Assembly (NCBI GenBank): GCA_947631015.1
Contig: CANRJS010000011.1
Location: 1 to 54,390, forward strand
Length of the DNA stretch: 54,390 nucleotides
Direction: 5' to 3'
Origin: an uncultured Clostridia bacterium
GTDB lineage: Bacteria; Bacillota; Clostridia; Oscillospirales; JAAYOS01
Position 1 is the stretch's first letter, and every line of letters begins with the position of its first letter. The notes below the pieces were generated by a model. That model was not told the origin of the DNA. It saw only the letters and a program-made list of their open reading frames with translations, and searched no databases. A program made the position numbers and the translations under genes. Shown here one piece after another: positions 31,851 through 39,761 of this stretch.

Positions 31851-33068
31851 ATGAGGAAGTTGATAGCCTACGGCGGGGCGCACGTCCGCCGAAGAACCGG
31901 AAGACGCGGGAGAGTTCTCCTGCTTATCGTGCTGTTCGGGGCGGTCGCGGCGTGCGCCGTCGCCGGCGGGAGAGCGCTCGTAAACCTCTCGGAAAATCTC
32001 GACCCGGACTTCTTCGGCGCTGCGCTCGCGGCGGAGCTGGGTCCGTCCGGCTCGCCGCGCGAGGCGCTTCTCGACGCGGCGCTCTCCCCCGTCATGAGCC
32101 TTGTCCGCCGGCCGGCGCCGGAGGACGATGACGGCGCGGCCGCCATCCCTCCCTCCGCTGAGGTGTCCCCGGCGGCGGAGCCGTCCGCTCCACCGCCATC
32201 CGCGCCTCCGAGCGAGGCTCCCATGGCCGAGCCGGACGCGTCGCCCGCGCCCTCCCGCGAGCCGAACGCCGCCGACCTCGACCCGAACATCCGCACCGTC
32301 TCGATAATCCCGAGCGACACGGCGGGCTACGACTACGCGGACGGGGTGTTCATCAAAAACGGCACCTCCTTCGACATAGACGTCAGCTCCTACCTCGAGG
32401 CCGTGCCGGAGTTCGACGGCATGCCGCACATCCTCATAGTCCACACCCACGCGAGCGAGTCCTACTACCCCTCCGAGGAGTACGACTACGAGCCCACCGA
32501 CGTGGAGCGCACCGAAGACACCGACTTCAACGTCGTCCGCGTGGGAGACGAGCTCGAGAGCGTGCTGCGCGGGCGCGGCCTCGAAGTAACGCACATCCGC
32601 GAGATTTTCGACTACCCCTCCTACTCCGGCTCCTACGCACGCACGCTCGAGGCAATAGAGGCGGCGCTTCGGGACGACGGTGAGATCTCCGTCGTCATCG
32701 ACCTGCACCGCGACGCGGTCGAGGGCGCGGACGGCTCGACGTGGCGCGTCATAAGCGAGCAGGAGGACGGCTCCTACGCCGCGCAGTCGATGCTCGTGAT
32801 TGGCACCGACGAGGGCGGGCTCAGTCACCCGAACTGGCGGCAGAACCTTCTCTTTGCCGTCCACCTCCAGAAGTACATCGTCGACCGGCACCCCACCCTC
32901 ATGCGCCCGATAACCCTCTCCCCCTCCCGCTACAACCAGCACGCGACGCCCGCGTCTGTCATTCTGGAGATAGGCGCAAGCGGCAACACCCTTGATGAAG
33001 CGCTCCTCTCCGCGCGGATGATCGGCGGCGAGCTCGCAAATCTCCTAGATGAGCTTGTTTCGGAGTGA
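31851..33068 (+). CDS. spoIIP: Stage II sporulation protein P (peptidoglycan amidase)
   Basis: This 405-residue protein is SpoIIP, the amidase that with SpoIID and SpoIIM degrades septal peptidoglycan during engulfment. A membrane anchor lies near residues 23-48 (VLLLIVLFGAVAACAVAGG), followed by a long Pro/Ala/Ser-rich linker to about 140. The catalytic domain has ILIVHTHASESYYP, then VVIDLHRDAV and a C-terminal VILEIGASGNTLDEAL; His and Glu residues in these motifs are the expected zinc ligands. I chose ATG 31851 with GGAGG 8 nt upstream over an ATG 18 bp earlier. Confidence 0.93.
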   Translation: MRKLIAYGGAHVRRRTGRRGRVLLLIVLFGAVAACAVAGGRALVNLSENLDPDFFGAALAAELGPSGSPREALLDAALSPVMSLVRRPAPEDDDGAAAIPPSAEVSPAAEPSAPPPSAPPSEAPMAEPDASPAPSREPNAADLDPNIRTVSIIPSDTAGYDYADGVFIKNGTSFDIDVSSYLEAVPEFDGMPHILIVHTHASESYYPSEEYDYEPTDVERTEDTDFNVVRVGDELESVLRGRGLEVTHIREIFDYPSYSGSYARTLEAIEAALRDDGEISVVIDLHRDAVEGADGSTWRVISEQEDGSYAAQSMLVIGTDEGGLSHPNWRQNLLFAVHLQKYIVDRHPTLMRPITLSPSRYNQHATPASVILEIGASGNTLDEALLSARMIGGELANLLDELVSE

Positions 33069-33121
33069 AAACGCTCGAAATGCGGCATACTACTCCCCGT
33101 TTTTTTGTGCCGCTTGCCGCC

Positions 33122-33150
33122 TTGAATTTCCCTTCCGACTTAGGTAAAAT
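33122..33150 (+). promoter_or_regulatory. Promoter of the PRPP synthetase - yfbR operon
   Basis: TTGAAT, 17 bp and TAAAAT lie about 65 bp upstream of the PRPP synthetase start. Confidence 0.7.
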
Positions 33151-33215
33151 GTAACTGGGTTCATATCAGCCAAGAAAAGGGAACAGTTGGATCTTTAGGG
33201 GAGGTATATCGACAA

Positions 33216-34313
33216 ATGGAGGTAACCAATCAGGGACCGATCGGACGGCTCGGTATAATCGGTCTTGCGGGAAGCGAAAAGTTCCTGCACAAGGTCGACG
33301 ACTTCATCCGCGAATGGCGTAATGAGGAGGACAGCTTCATCATTGACGCGAAGTGCCCGCGCTTCCAGACCGGCGAGGCAAAGGGTATCATCAACGAGAC
33401 GGTCCGGGGCTACGACCTGTTCATCTTCTGCGACCCGTTCAACCACGGCGTCACCTACAAGATGTACGGCATGGACGTTCCGATGAGCCCGGACGACTAC
33501 TATCAGGACCTCAAGCGCATAATCAACGCGGCGGGCGGCAAGGAGCGCCGCACCACCGTCATCATGCCGATGCTCTACGAGGGCAGGCAGCACCGCCGCT
33601 CCGGACGCGAGAGCCTCGACTGCGCGTCGATGCTGCAGGAGCTCGTGGGTCTCGGCGTGAACAACATCATCACCTGCGACGCGCATGACGCGCGCGTCGC
33701 GAACGCCATCCCCGGCCACGGCTTCGACAACCTCAACCCCGCTTATCAGGTCCTCAAGGCCATCAAACGCGACTTCCCCGATTTCGACTTCGGCAACACC
33801 GCCATCATCGCCCCGGACGAGGGCGCGCTCAACCGCTCGATGTTCTACTCGTCTGTGCTCGGCGTTGACCTCGGAATGTTCTACAAGCGCCGCGACTACT
33901 CCCGCATCATCGACGGGCGCAACCCGATAATCGCCCACGAATTTCTCGGAAATGACCTCAAGGGCAAGAACGCCATAGTCATAGACGACATGATCTCCTC
34001 CGGCGACTCGATGATAGACATCACCGAGCAGCTAAAGGAGCGCGGTGTCGCCAAAATACTTATCTTTACCTCGTTCGGTCTCTTCTCGAACGGCCTTGAC
34101 AGGTTCGACCGCGCGCACGCGCAGGGTCTCTTTGACAAGGTGTACACCACGAACCTGATATATCAGCGCCCCGAGCTGTTCACGCGCGAGTGGTACTCCT
34201 CGGTCGAGATGAGCAAGCTCATCGCCTACGTCATTGACACGTTGAACTGCGACCGCTCGATAAGCGGACTTCTCGACCCCACGGAGAAGATAAACGCGCT
34301 GATGAAAAGATGA
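33216..34313 (+). CDS. Ribose-phosphate pyrophosphokinase, divergent long form
   Basis: This 365-residue protein makes PRPP from ribose 5-phosphate and ATP for nucleotide, histidine and tryptophan synthesis. It resembles PRPP synthetases but is longer than the usual 310-320 residues. Visible motifs are LAGSEKFLHKVDDF at the N-terminus, RRSGRESLDC and TCDAHDARVANAIPG in the middle (divalent cation region), and the PRPP-binding loop VIDDMISSGDSM near 257-268. It overlaps yfbR by 4 bp (ATGA). A canonical short Prs may exist elsewhere in the genome. Confidence 0.88.
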   Translation: MEVTNQGPIGRLGIIGLAGSEKFLHKVDDFIREWRNEEDSFIIDAKCPRFQTGEAKGIINETVRGYDLFIFCDPFNHGVTYKMYGMDVPMSPDDYYQDLKRIINAAGGKERRTTVIMPMLYEGRQHRRSGRESLDCASMLQELVGLGVNNIITCDAHDARVANAIPGHGFDNLNPAYQVLKAIKRDFPDFDFGNTAIIAPDEGALNRSMFYSSVLGVDLGMFYKRRDYSRIIDGRNPIIAHEFLGNDLKGKNAIVIDDMISSGDSMIDITEQLKERGVAKILIFTSFGLFSNGLDRFDRAHAQGLFDKVYTTNLIYQRPELFTREWYSSVEMSKLIAYVIDTLNCDRSISGLLDPTEKINALMKR

Positions 34314-34891
34314 CGGCTCACAAGTTCTTTGCCTACATCAGTCGCATGAAGTTTGTCATGCGGTGGGGGCTCATGCGCAACTCGCTTTCGGACAACCTCG
34401 CCGAGCATTCGTATATGACGGCGGTGCTCGCGCACGCGCTCGGCGTGATACGTCGGGAGGTCTTCGGCGAGGATTGCGACGCGAACCTTCTCGCCGCCGC
34501 CGCGCTCTATCACGACTCGAGCGAGATCCTCACGGGCGACCTTCCCACGCCGATAAAGTACTCGGACAAGACTCTCACCGAGCGCTACAAGGCAATGGAG
34601 CGCTCGTCCGCCGAGCGGCTTGCGGAGTATCTTCCGCCCGAGATGGCGGGGGTCTACCGCCCGCTGCTCACGGAGGATCTTCCGCCGAGGGAGCTCGAGC
34701 TCCTGAAGGCGGCGGACAAGCTCGCGGCACACATCAAGTGCATCGAGGAGCTCCGCACCGGCAACAACGAGTTCCGCCGCGCGGAGACACAGACCCGCGC
34801 CGCGCTCGACGCGCTCGGGCTGAAGGAAGTCGAGTACTTCCGCGAAAACTTCCTCGGCTCGTTTGAGCTGTCGCTTCACGAGCTGGGGTAA
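34310..34891 (+). CDS. 5'-deoxynucleotidase YfbR-like HD protein
   Basis: This 193-residue HD-domain protein matches the YfbR family, which removes phosphate from deoxyribonucleoside 5'-monophosphates. The N-terminus HKFFAYISRMKFVMRWGLMR and DNLAEHSYMTAVLAHAL carry the first histidine. The HD pair is ALYHDSSEILTGDLPTPIKY near 63-82, and a later Asp is in LLKAADKLAAHIKC. It is translationally coupled to the PRPP synthetase gene, so the operon looks like a nucleotide-pool unit. A strong terminator follows. Confidence 0.92.
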   Translation: MTAHKFFAYISRMKFVMRWGLMRNSLSDNLAEHSYMTAVLAHALGVIRREVFGEDCDANLLAAAALYHDSSEILTGDLPTPIKYSDKTLTERYKAMERSSAERLAEYLPPEMAGVYRPLLTEDLPPRELELLKAADKLAAHIKCIEELRTGNNEFRRAETQTRAALDALGLKEVEYFRENFLGSFELSLHELG

Positions 34892-34937
34892 ACGCCGCCC
34901 GGCAGACCGCGCCCGGCTCACGGAATCCGACGTTCTC

Positions 34938-34978
34938 GCAAAACACCGCCCGCAGATCATCTGCGGGCGGTGTTTTGC
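34938..34978 (+). terminator. Terminator after yfbR
   Basis: A 20-bp perfect stem (GCAAAACACCGCCCGCAGAT and complement) with a tiny loop; the 3' arm contains the TTTT run. One of the strongest hairpins in the window. Confidence 0.8.
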
Positions 34979-35091
34979 GCTGTCCTGGCGGGACGGGCGG
35001 CGGCGCGCATCCGGTATGCTCTCGGCGGCGCTGTACGAGCGGCGTGATACCTGAACGGAGCCGTTCGATGCTGTACCGGAGCAGAATAATG

Positions 35092-35120
35092 TTGACAAAT
35101 TCAGCAAAATGTGCTACTTT
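35092..35120 (+). promoter_or_regulatory. Promoter of the membrane-anchored paralogue pair
   Basis: A perfect TTGACA, 17 bp and TACTTT lie about 80 bp upstream of the 333-residue protein start. Confidence 0.6.
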
Positions 35121-35201
35121 TATTATGTCAGTTACACAAAGTTCAGCCGAATTTGCTTTGCAGAACAGGAGGTTTTCCGTCCGACGCGGAGGTGATATCC
35201 T

Positions 35202-36203
35202 ATGATGAAAAGACGTCTTGTCATCGGTCTTGCGGTAGTCGTCGTGATTTCGGGTCTGCTTCTTGCCGCCGTCATGCGCCGCGGCGAGGCGGAAACGAGC
35301 GGCTTCGGGCAGGTTCCCGAGGTGTGCTTCTTTGACGCCGAGCCGGAGTTTACAGCCGTATCTTCCGCGGAGGGCGACACCGACAGACTGCTTCCCCTGA
35401 GTTATGAAAGCCCTTCGGACGTCGGCATTTACGTCACGAATGTGCGCTTTCTCCTGGCCGACGGGAAAACATACCAAGCCGGGTCGCGCCGCTATCCCGG
35501 CAGCTTGCCCGCGCAGGAGAACGAGTTCGGATATATCGAGAAGCGCTCGGACGGCGGCGGGTGGGAGTATTACTCCGAGCTCTCCTACCTCACCTCCGAC
35601 GTCGGAGGCAGCGCCGTTCCGGTCTTCCGTGAATCCATGCCCGTGTGTTTGCCGAGCCACGACCCGGGCGAGTATCGCGTGACCTACTACTTCCGCGAGA
35701 TCCGGGGACAATCGACCCTGGGCGACGAGCTGTATTCCGTTTCGCACACCTACTCTGTCCCGGAGGCGAGCGGGTCTCCGTGCGACGTGCTTGGCGTAAA
35801 GGCGACGCTCGGCGGCTTCGTTCCCTCCGATTGGAGGGACGGACGCGTGACGCTGACGCTTCGCGGCAACGGCGGCGACGCGCCGTGGCTCGACACCGGC
35901 AACATTGGATGGGAAATAAAGAGCGCTTCCGGGCGCTGGGAGGATGTTCCGAACGAAGACGGCGCTTCGGTCGAAGCCGAGACGTCCGCCGCCTATGTCC
36001 GCCTGGCATCGGAGGACAGCACATACGGCTACATCTACAATGACGTCTTCGGCTGCGGCGACGCCATAGCGAGCTACCCCGCGCTTGACGTTCACATCCC
36101 CGAAAACGACGCCGAGTACCGCCTCACCCTCCGCTTCACCGAGAACGGAGACGGTTCGGGAGAGGAATACACTCTTTCGCTCGTTTTTGGCTTTGCCGAG
36201 TAA
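35202..36203 (+). CDS. Membrane-anchored exported protein, paralogous family copy 2
   Basis: This 333-residue protein begins with a short basic stretch and one hydrophobic segment (about 5-25, LVIGLAVVVVISGLLLAAVM) without a lipobox cysteine, so it is probably held by that helix. The shared family signatures are visible as SHDPGEYRVTYYFREI near 150-165 and DAEYRLTLRFTENGDGSGEEY near the end. Two beta-rich domains are likely. AGGAGGT-type sequence (GGAGGTGAT) lies upstream of a double ATG. Copy 1 is at 12190-13167 and copy 3 directly follows. No function can be assigned. Confidence 0.78.
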   Translation: MMKRRLVIGLAVVVVISGLLLAAVMRRGEAETSGFGQVPEVCFFDAEPEFTAVSSAEGDTDRLLPLSYESPSDVGIYVTNVRFLLADGKTYQAGSRRYPGSLPAQENEFGYIEKRSDGGGWEYYSELSYLTSDVGGSAVPVFRESMPVCLPSHDPGEYRVTYYFREIRGQSTLGDELYSVSHTYSVPEASGSPCDVLGVKATLGGFVPSDWRDGRVTLTLRGNGGDAPWLDTGNIGWEIKSASGRWEDVPNEDGASVEAETSAAYVRLASEDSTYGYIYNDVFGCGDAIASYPALDVHIPENDAEYRLTLRFTENGDGSGEEYTLSLVFGFAE

Positions 36204-36323
36204 AGCAACCGTTTCAGCGGAGGTTCAACGCAAACCGAAAGTGTACCGGACAGCAGGTTCTATTTCACTCCTATGACTGTTATTGTCAGTAACGGGCTTG
36301 AACCGTATATGGGGTAACCGAAA

Positions 36324-37361
36324 ATGAATCATCACAACAAAAAAGCAATTTGCTTAGTAATCGCCGTTATCGCTGTATGTATCATTGCGGTGACGGTTAT
36401 GATCTTTATCTTTGCGCGCACGAGTTCAGCGGCGCAGCTCCGGATGTACACGACAACTGAGGACGGCGCTTACACCTTTCCCAAACCGCAAAAGTTTGAG
36501 CCGATAGGCGCTGACGCGGATAAATTTGACATATACTGCGTAGGCGTCATGTCTTCCTACAACAGTTTTGACAATTGGGTTCTGCTCTCTGTGCGCTCAC
36601 TGGACGGGAAATACTACACTATCGGCGACGAGGATGGTTATGGTTACGTGGAGCGTTACGGCAGGGACGGTTGGGAAACGGTTACAGAGGATATCTGGTC
36701 GGAGGAATATTTTGTGAGTACCGACGAATACGGCGGCATCAACTCGCTTATCCTGCCCGACGGCGAAAAAGATCTGAACCACACGACCGCCAAATTGGTC
36801 GGCCTGCCGCTTTTAGAACCGGGACACTACCGTGTTATGTTCCACGCAAGCGGATTCGTATCGGATTTTGAGAAAAGAAAGCCGAGGCAGGAGACATACG
36901 GCGGGCTGGAATTCGGCTTTGAGTATGAGATCCCGGAGCGCAGGTTCCCCGAGGACGGAGAAATGGAACTGCTCTCCCTTTACATGACCTCGCCCGAATA
37001 CACATCCTCTGTCAGGATCGATCCTATCTTTATCACCGGCGGCACGGTGCGGTATATCCGTCCGGAAAGCATAAAGCTGGAACGGCTCGACCCGACGTCG
37101 GGGCAGTATCTTCCGCTTGAGGGCTCGATAGGCTTTTTGTCCGAGTCCAGCGATCCGCTCACAAGATACATTAATATGCTGACCTACCACGGAGACGACA
37201 GTTTAAGCGCCGTATTGGTTCCGGTCACCGGTGTACAAATTTTGGACTGGGGCAGCTTTAACCTCGATGACGAGTATCGCTTGTCCATGACCTTTACCGA
37301 GAACGAGGACGGCTCGGGCGCGGAGTACACCGCCAATTTGAGGCTGCGTTTCAAAGATTGA
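36324..37361 (+). CDS. Membrane-anchored exported protein, paralogous family copy 3
   Basis: This 345-residue protein has an N-terminal hydrophobic segment (about 8-31, AICLVIAVIAVCIIAVTVMI) and no lipobox. It keeps the family end signature DDEYRLSMTFTENEDGSGAEY and a weaker middle signature, LEPGHYRVMFHASGF. The rest has diverged strongly from copies 1 and 2. Its codon use is less G+C-rich than neighbouring genes, which may mean a different history. It follows copy 2 by 120 bp with no terminator between, so the two may share a transcript. Function unknown. Confidence 0.75.
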   Translation: MNHHNKKAICLVIAVIAVCIIAVTVMIFIFARTSSAAQLRMYTTTEDGAYTFPKPQKFEPIGADADKFDIYCVGVMSSYNSFDNWVLLSVRSLDGKYYTIGDEDGYGYVERYGRDGWETVTEDIWSEEYFVSTDEYGGINSLILPDGEKDLNHTTAKLVGLPLLEPGHYRVMFHASGFVSDFEKRKPRQETYGGLEFGFEYEIPERRFPEDGEMELLSLYMTSPEYTSSVRIDPIFITGGTVRYIRPESIKLERLDPTSGQYLPLEGSIGFLSESSDPLTRYINMLTYHGDDSLSAVLVPVTGVQILDWGSFNLDDEYRLSMTFTENEDGSGAEYTANLRLRFKD

Positions 37362-37384
37362 AAGCAGAGAGGTATAACATAATC

Positions 37385-37419
37385 AAAATTGCCCGGGACG
37401 CACGTCCCGGGCAATTTTT
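37385..37419. terminator. Bidirectional terminator between paralogue copy 3 and araD
   Basis: A 16-bp perfect stem (AAAATTGCCCGGGACG and complement) with A/T runs on both sides sits between two convergent genes. Confidence 0.88.
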
Positions 37420-37460
37420 GTCTCGTTAAAAATCCAAAAAGAGGCAATAGTTCTCTTATA

Positions 37461-38156
37461 TCACTTCTGCCCGTAGTAGGCGTTCGGGCCGTGCTTGCGC
37501 ATGAAGTGCTTGTCCGCGACGTGCTGCGGCGCGGGCGCGGCGGCGGGGTCAATGAGCGTCGTATACAGCGCCATCCGCGCGACCTCCTCAAGAACGGCGG
37601 CGTGGTACACCGCCTCCTCCGCGCTCCCGCCCCAGGTGAACGGGCCGTGGCACGCGCAGAGGACGCCCGGGACGTAGCGTGGGTCTATACCGCGCCGCTC
37701 GAAGGTCTCCGCTATGACCTTTCCCGTGTTCAGCTCGTAGCCCGACTCGACCTCCTCCGGCGTGAGCTCGCGCGCACAGGGTACGGAGCCATAGAAGTAG
37801 TCCGCGTGAGTCGTGCCGAAGCACGGGATGTCCCGCCGCGCCTGCGCCCACGCGACGGCGTAGGCGCTGTGCGTGTGCGTGACGCCGCCGATATCCGGGA
37901 AGCGGCGGTAGAGCTCAAGGTGCGTCGGCGTATCGCTCGAGGGACGCAGTTCGCCCTCGACGACGTTTCCCTCGAGGTCGAGCAGGACGAGCTTCTCCGG
38001 CGTGAGTTCTTCGTACTCCACGCCGGAGGGCTTTATCGCGACGAGGCCGCGTTCGCGGTCGATGCCGGAAACGTTTCCCCACGTGTAGAGCACGAGGCCG
38101 CGCCGCGTGAGCTCCATGTTCGCCTTGTATACCTCTTTTCTTAGGGCTTCGAGCAT
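37461..38156 (-). CDS. araD: L-ribulose-5-phosphate 4-epimerase
   Basis: This 231-residue class II aldolase-fold enzyme converts L-ribulose 5-phosphate to D-xylulose 5-phosphate. The zinc and substrate residues are visible in GNVSGIDRERGLVAIKPSGV (about 28-47), THTHSAYAVAWAQA (His pair near 95) and HADYFYGSVPCAR. YHAAVLEEVARMA and the ending KHFMRKHGPNAYYGQ are AraD-specific. I chose the ATG at 38156, which overlaps the kinase stop by one base (TGATG). It is the last gene of the pentose operon. Confidence 0.93.
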   Translation of the reverse strand: MLEALRKEVYKANMELTRRGLVLYTWGNVSGIDRERGLVAIKPSGVEYEELTPEKLVLLDLEGNVVEGELRPSSDTPTHLELYRRFPDIGGVTHTHSAYAVAWAQARRDIPCFGTTHADYFYGSVPCARELTPEEVESGYELNTGKVIAETFERRGIDPRYVPGVLCACHGPFTWGGSAEEAVYHAAVLEEVARMALYTTLIDPAAAPAPQHVADKHFMRKHGPNAYYGQK

Positions 38157-39757
38157 CACTTTCCCGCCTCGCTTTCGATGAGAGTCCTTTCCGCCGCGAG
38201 GAGCGTCTTGAAGCCCTCGAGCCACTTCGCGTAGCCCGCGGCTCCGGACTCGGTCGGCTCGTACCGCTTCGCGTCGGACGCGGCAAAGACTTTCCGCGCG
38301 AGGTAGCTTTCAAGCGTCTCGCCTTCCTCGCGGCGGAGCATGTACGCCGCGAGGAGCGCCATTCCCCACGGGCCGCCCTCGCCGGCGGTGCTCATCGTCG
38401 TCACCGGCGCGCGGAGCGCGTCCGCGAGTATCTGCGCGCCTACGCCTTCTGCCTTGAAGAAGCCTCCGTGGCCGGTTATCCTGTCAATTTTAACGCCCTC
38501 GCCGTCGAGTATCCTCATGCCCGTCGCGAGCGTAGCGACGGCGGAGTACGCCTGCGCGCGTATGAAGTTCGCAAGCGTCAGGCGAGAGTCGGGGCTTCTC
38601 GCCGCGAGCGGACGTCCCTCCGCAAAGCCGGTGACCGGCTCGCCCGAGAGGTAGCCGAGCGTGAGGACGCCGCCGCAGTCCGGCTCGCCCTCAAGCGCCG
38701 CCGAATAGAGCGCGTCGAAGAGCTCGCCGCGCGAGGGCTCCGCACCGAAGAGGTGCGCCGCCTCGCCGAACAGTCCCGCCCACGCGTCGAGGTCGGAGGT
38801 GCAGTTGTTGCAGTGGACCATCGCCACCGGCGCGCCGGTGGGCGTAGTCACCATATCTATCTCCTCGTGGACCTCCCGAAGCGGCCGCTCGAGCACCACC
38901 ATCGAGAATATCGAGGTCCCGGCGGAGACGTTGCCCGTCCTCTCAGCGACGGCGCAGGTCGCGGCCATGCCGGTCCCCGCGTCTCCCTCCGGCGGCGCGA
39001 GCGGAGTGCCCGGTTCGAGCGCGCCCGTCGGGTCAAGGAGCCTCGCGCCCTCGGCGCTGAGCCTACCGGCGTACTCTCCCGCATGAACAGGCTTTGGCAG
39101 TATGTCGAGTATCTTCCACGGCAGGCCGAGGTGCGCGTGGCGCTCGTCAAAGAGGCGCGCCATCCGCGCGTCGTAGCCCGAGCCGTCCGCCGCTATCGGG
39201 AACATCCCGGACGCCTCGCCCACGCCGACGACGTTCTCGCCGCCGAGGAGCGTGTGTATGTATCCCGCTAGCGTCTTTACCTGCGCGATGCTGCGGACGT
39301 GCGGCTCGCCCTCGATTATGGCGCGGTCGATATGCGCGACGCTCCACCGCTGCGGGATGTTGAACCCAAAGAGCTCCGTCAGCTCCCTTGCGCTCCTTCC
39401 CGTTATCGTGTTCCGCCAGGTGCGGAACTCGCAGAGCTGCCGCCCGTCCCTGTCAAACGGCAGGTAGCCGTGCATCATCGCGCTGACGCCGAGCGCCGCG
39501 AGGCGCCTTATCTCCGCGCCGTACTTGTCGCGGACGTCCCGCTGCAGCGCGGCATAGCACTCGCGGACGCCGCGCACCGCGTCCTCAAGGGAGTAGGTCC
39601 ACACGCCGTCTCGGAAGTCGTTCTCCCACTCGAAGGAGCCGCCCGCTATCTGGCGGTGCGCCTCGTCTATTAGGACGGCTTTGATACGGGTGGAGCCGAG
39701 CTCCAACCCGAGCACGGCTCTCCCCTCCTCGATACATTTTTTGATATTTTCGTTCAC
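38156..39757 (-). CDS. FGGY-family sugar kinase (ribulokinase-like)
   Basis: This 533-residue kinase has the FGGY fold. The first ATP-binding strand is AVLGLELGSTRIKAVLIDE near 14-32, and ALGVSAMMHGYLPFD follows near 90. The second domain carries GNVSAGTSIFSMVV and GHGGFFKAEGVGAQILADAL near the C-terminus. With an isomerase upstream and AraD downstream, its likely substrate is L-ribulose, though the sequence alone could also fit xylulose. The start is GTG, 4 bp after the isomerase stop, with an AGAGGTGA ribosome site that overlaps that stop. Confidence 0.9.
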   Translation of the reverse strand: MNENIKKCIEEGRAVLGLELGSTRIKAVLIDEAHRQIAGGSFEWENDFRDGVWTYSLEDAVRGVRECYAALQRDVRDKYGAEIRRLAALGVSAMMHGYLPFDRDGRQLCEFRTWRNTITGRSARELTELFGFNIPQRWSVAHIDRAIIEGEPHVRSIAQVKTLAGYIHTLLGGENVVGVGEASGMFPIAADGSGYDARMARLFDERHAHLGLPWKILDILPKPVHAGEYAGRLSAEGARLLDPTGALEPGTPLAPPEGDAGTGMAATCAVAERTGNVSAGTSIFSMVVLERPLREVHEEIDMVTTPTGAPVAMVHCNNCTSDLDAWAGLFGEAAHLFGAEPSRGELFDALYSAALEGEPDCGGVLTLGYLSGEPVTGFAEGRPLAARSPDSRLTLANFIRAQAYSAVATLATGMRILDGEGVKIDRITGHGGFFKAEGVGAQILADALRAPVTTMSTAGEGGPWGMALLAAYMLRREEGETLESYLARKVFAASDAKRYEPTESGAAGYAKWLEGFKTLLAAERTLIESEAGK

Positions 39758-39761
39758 CTTT

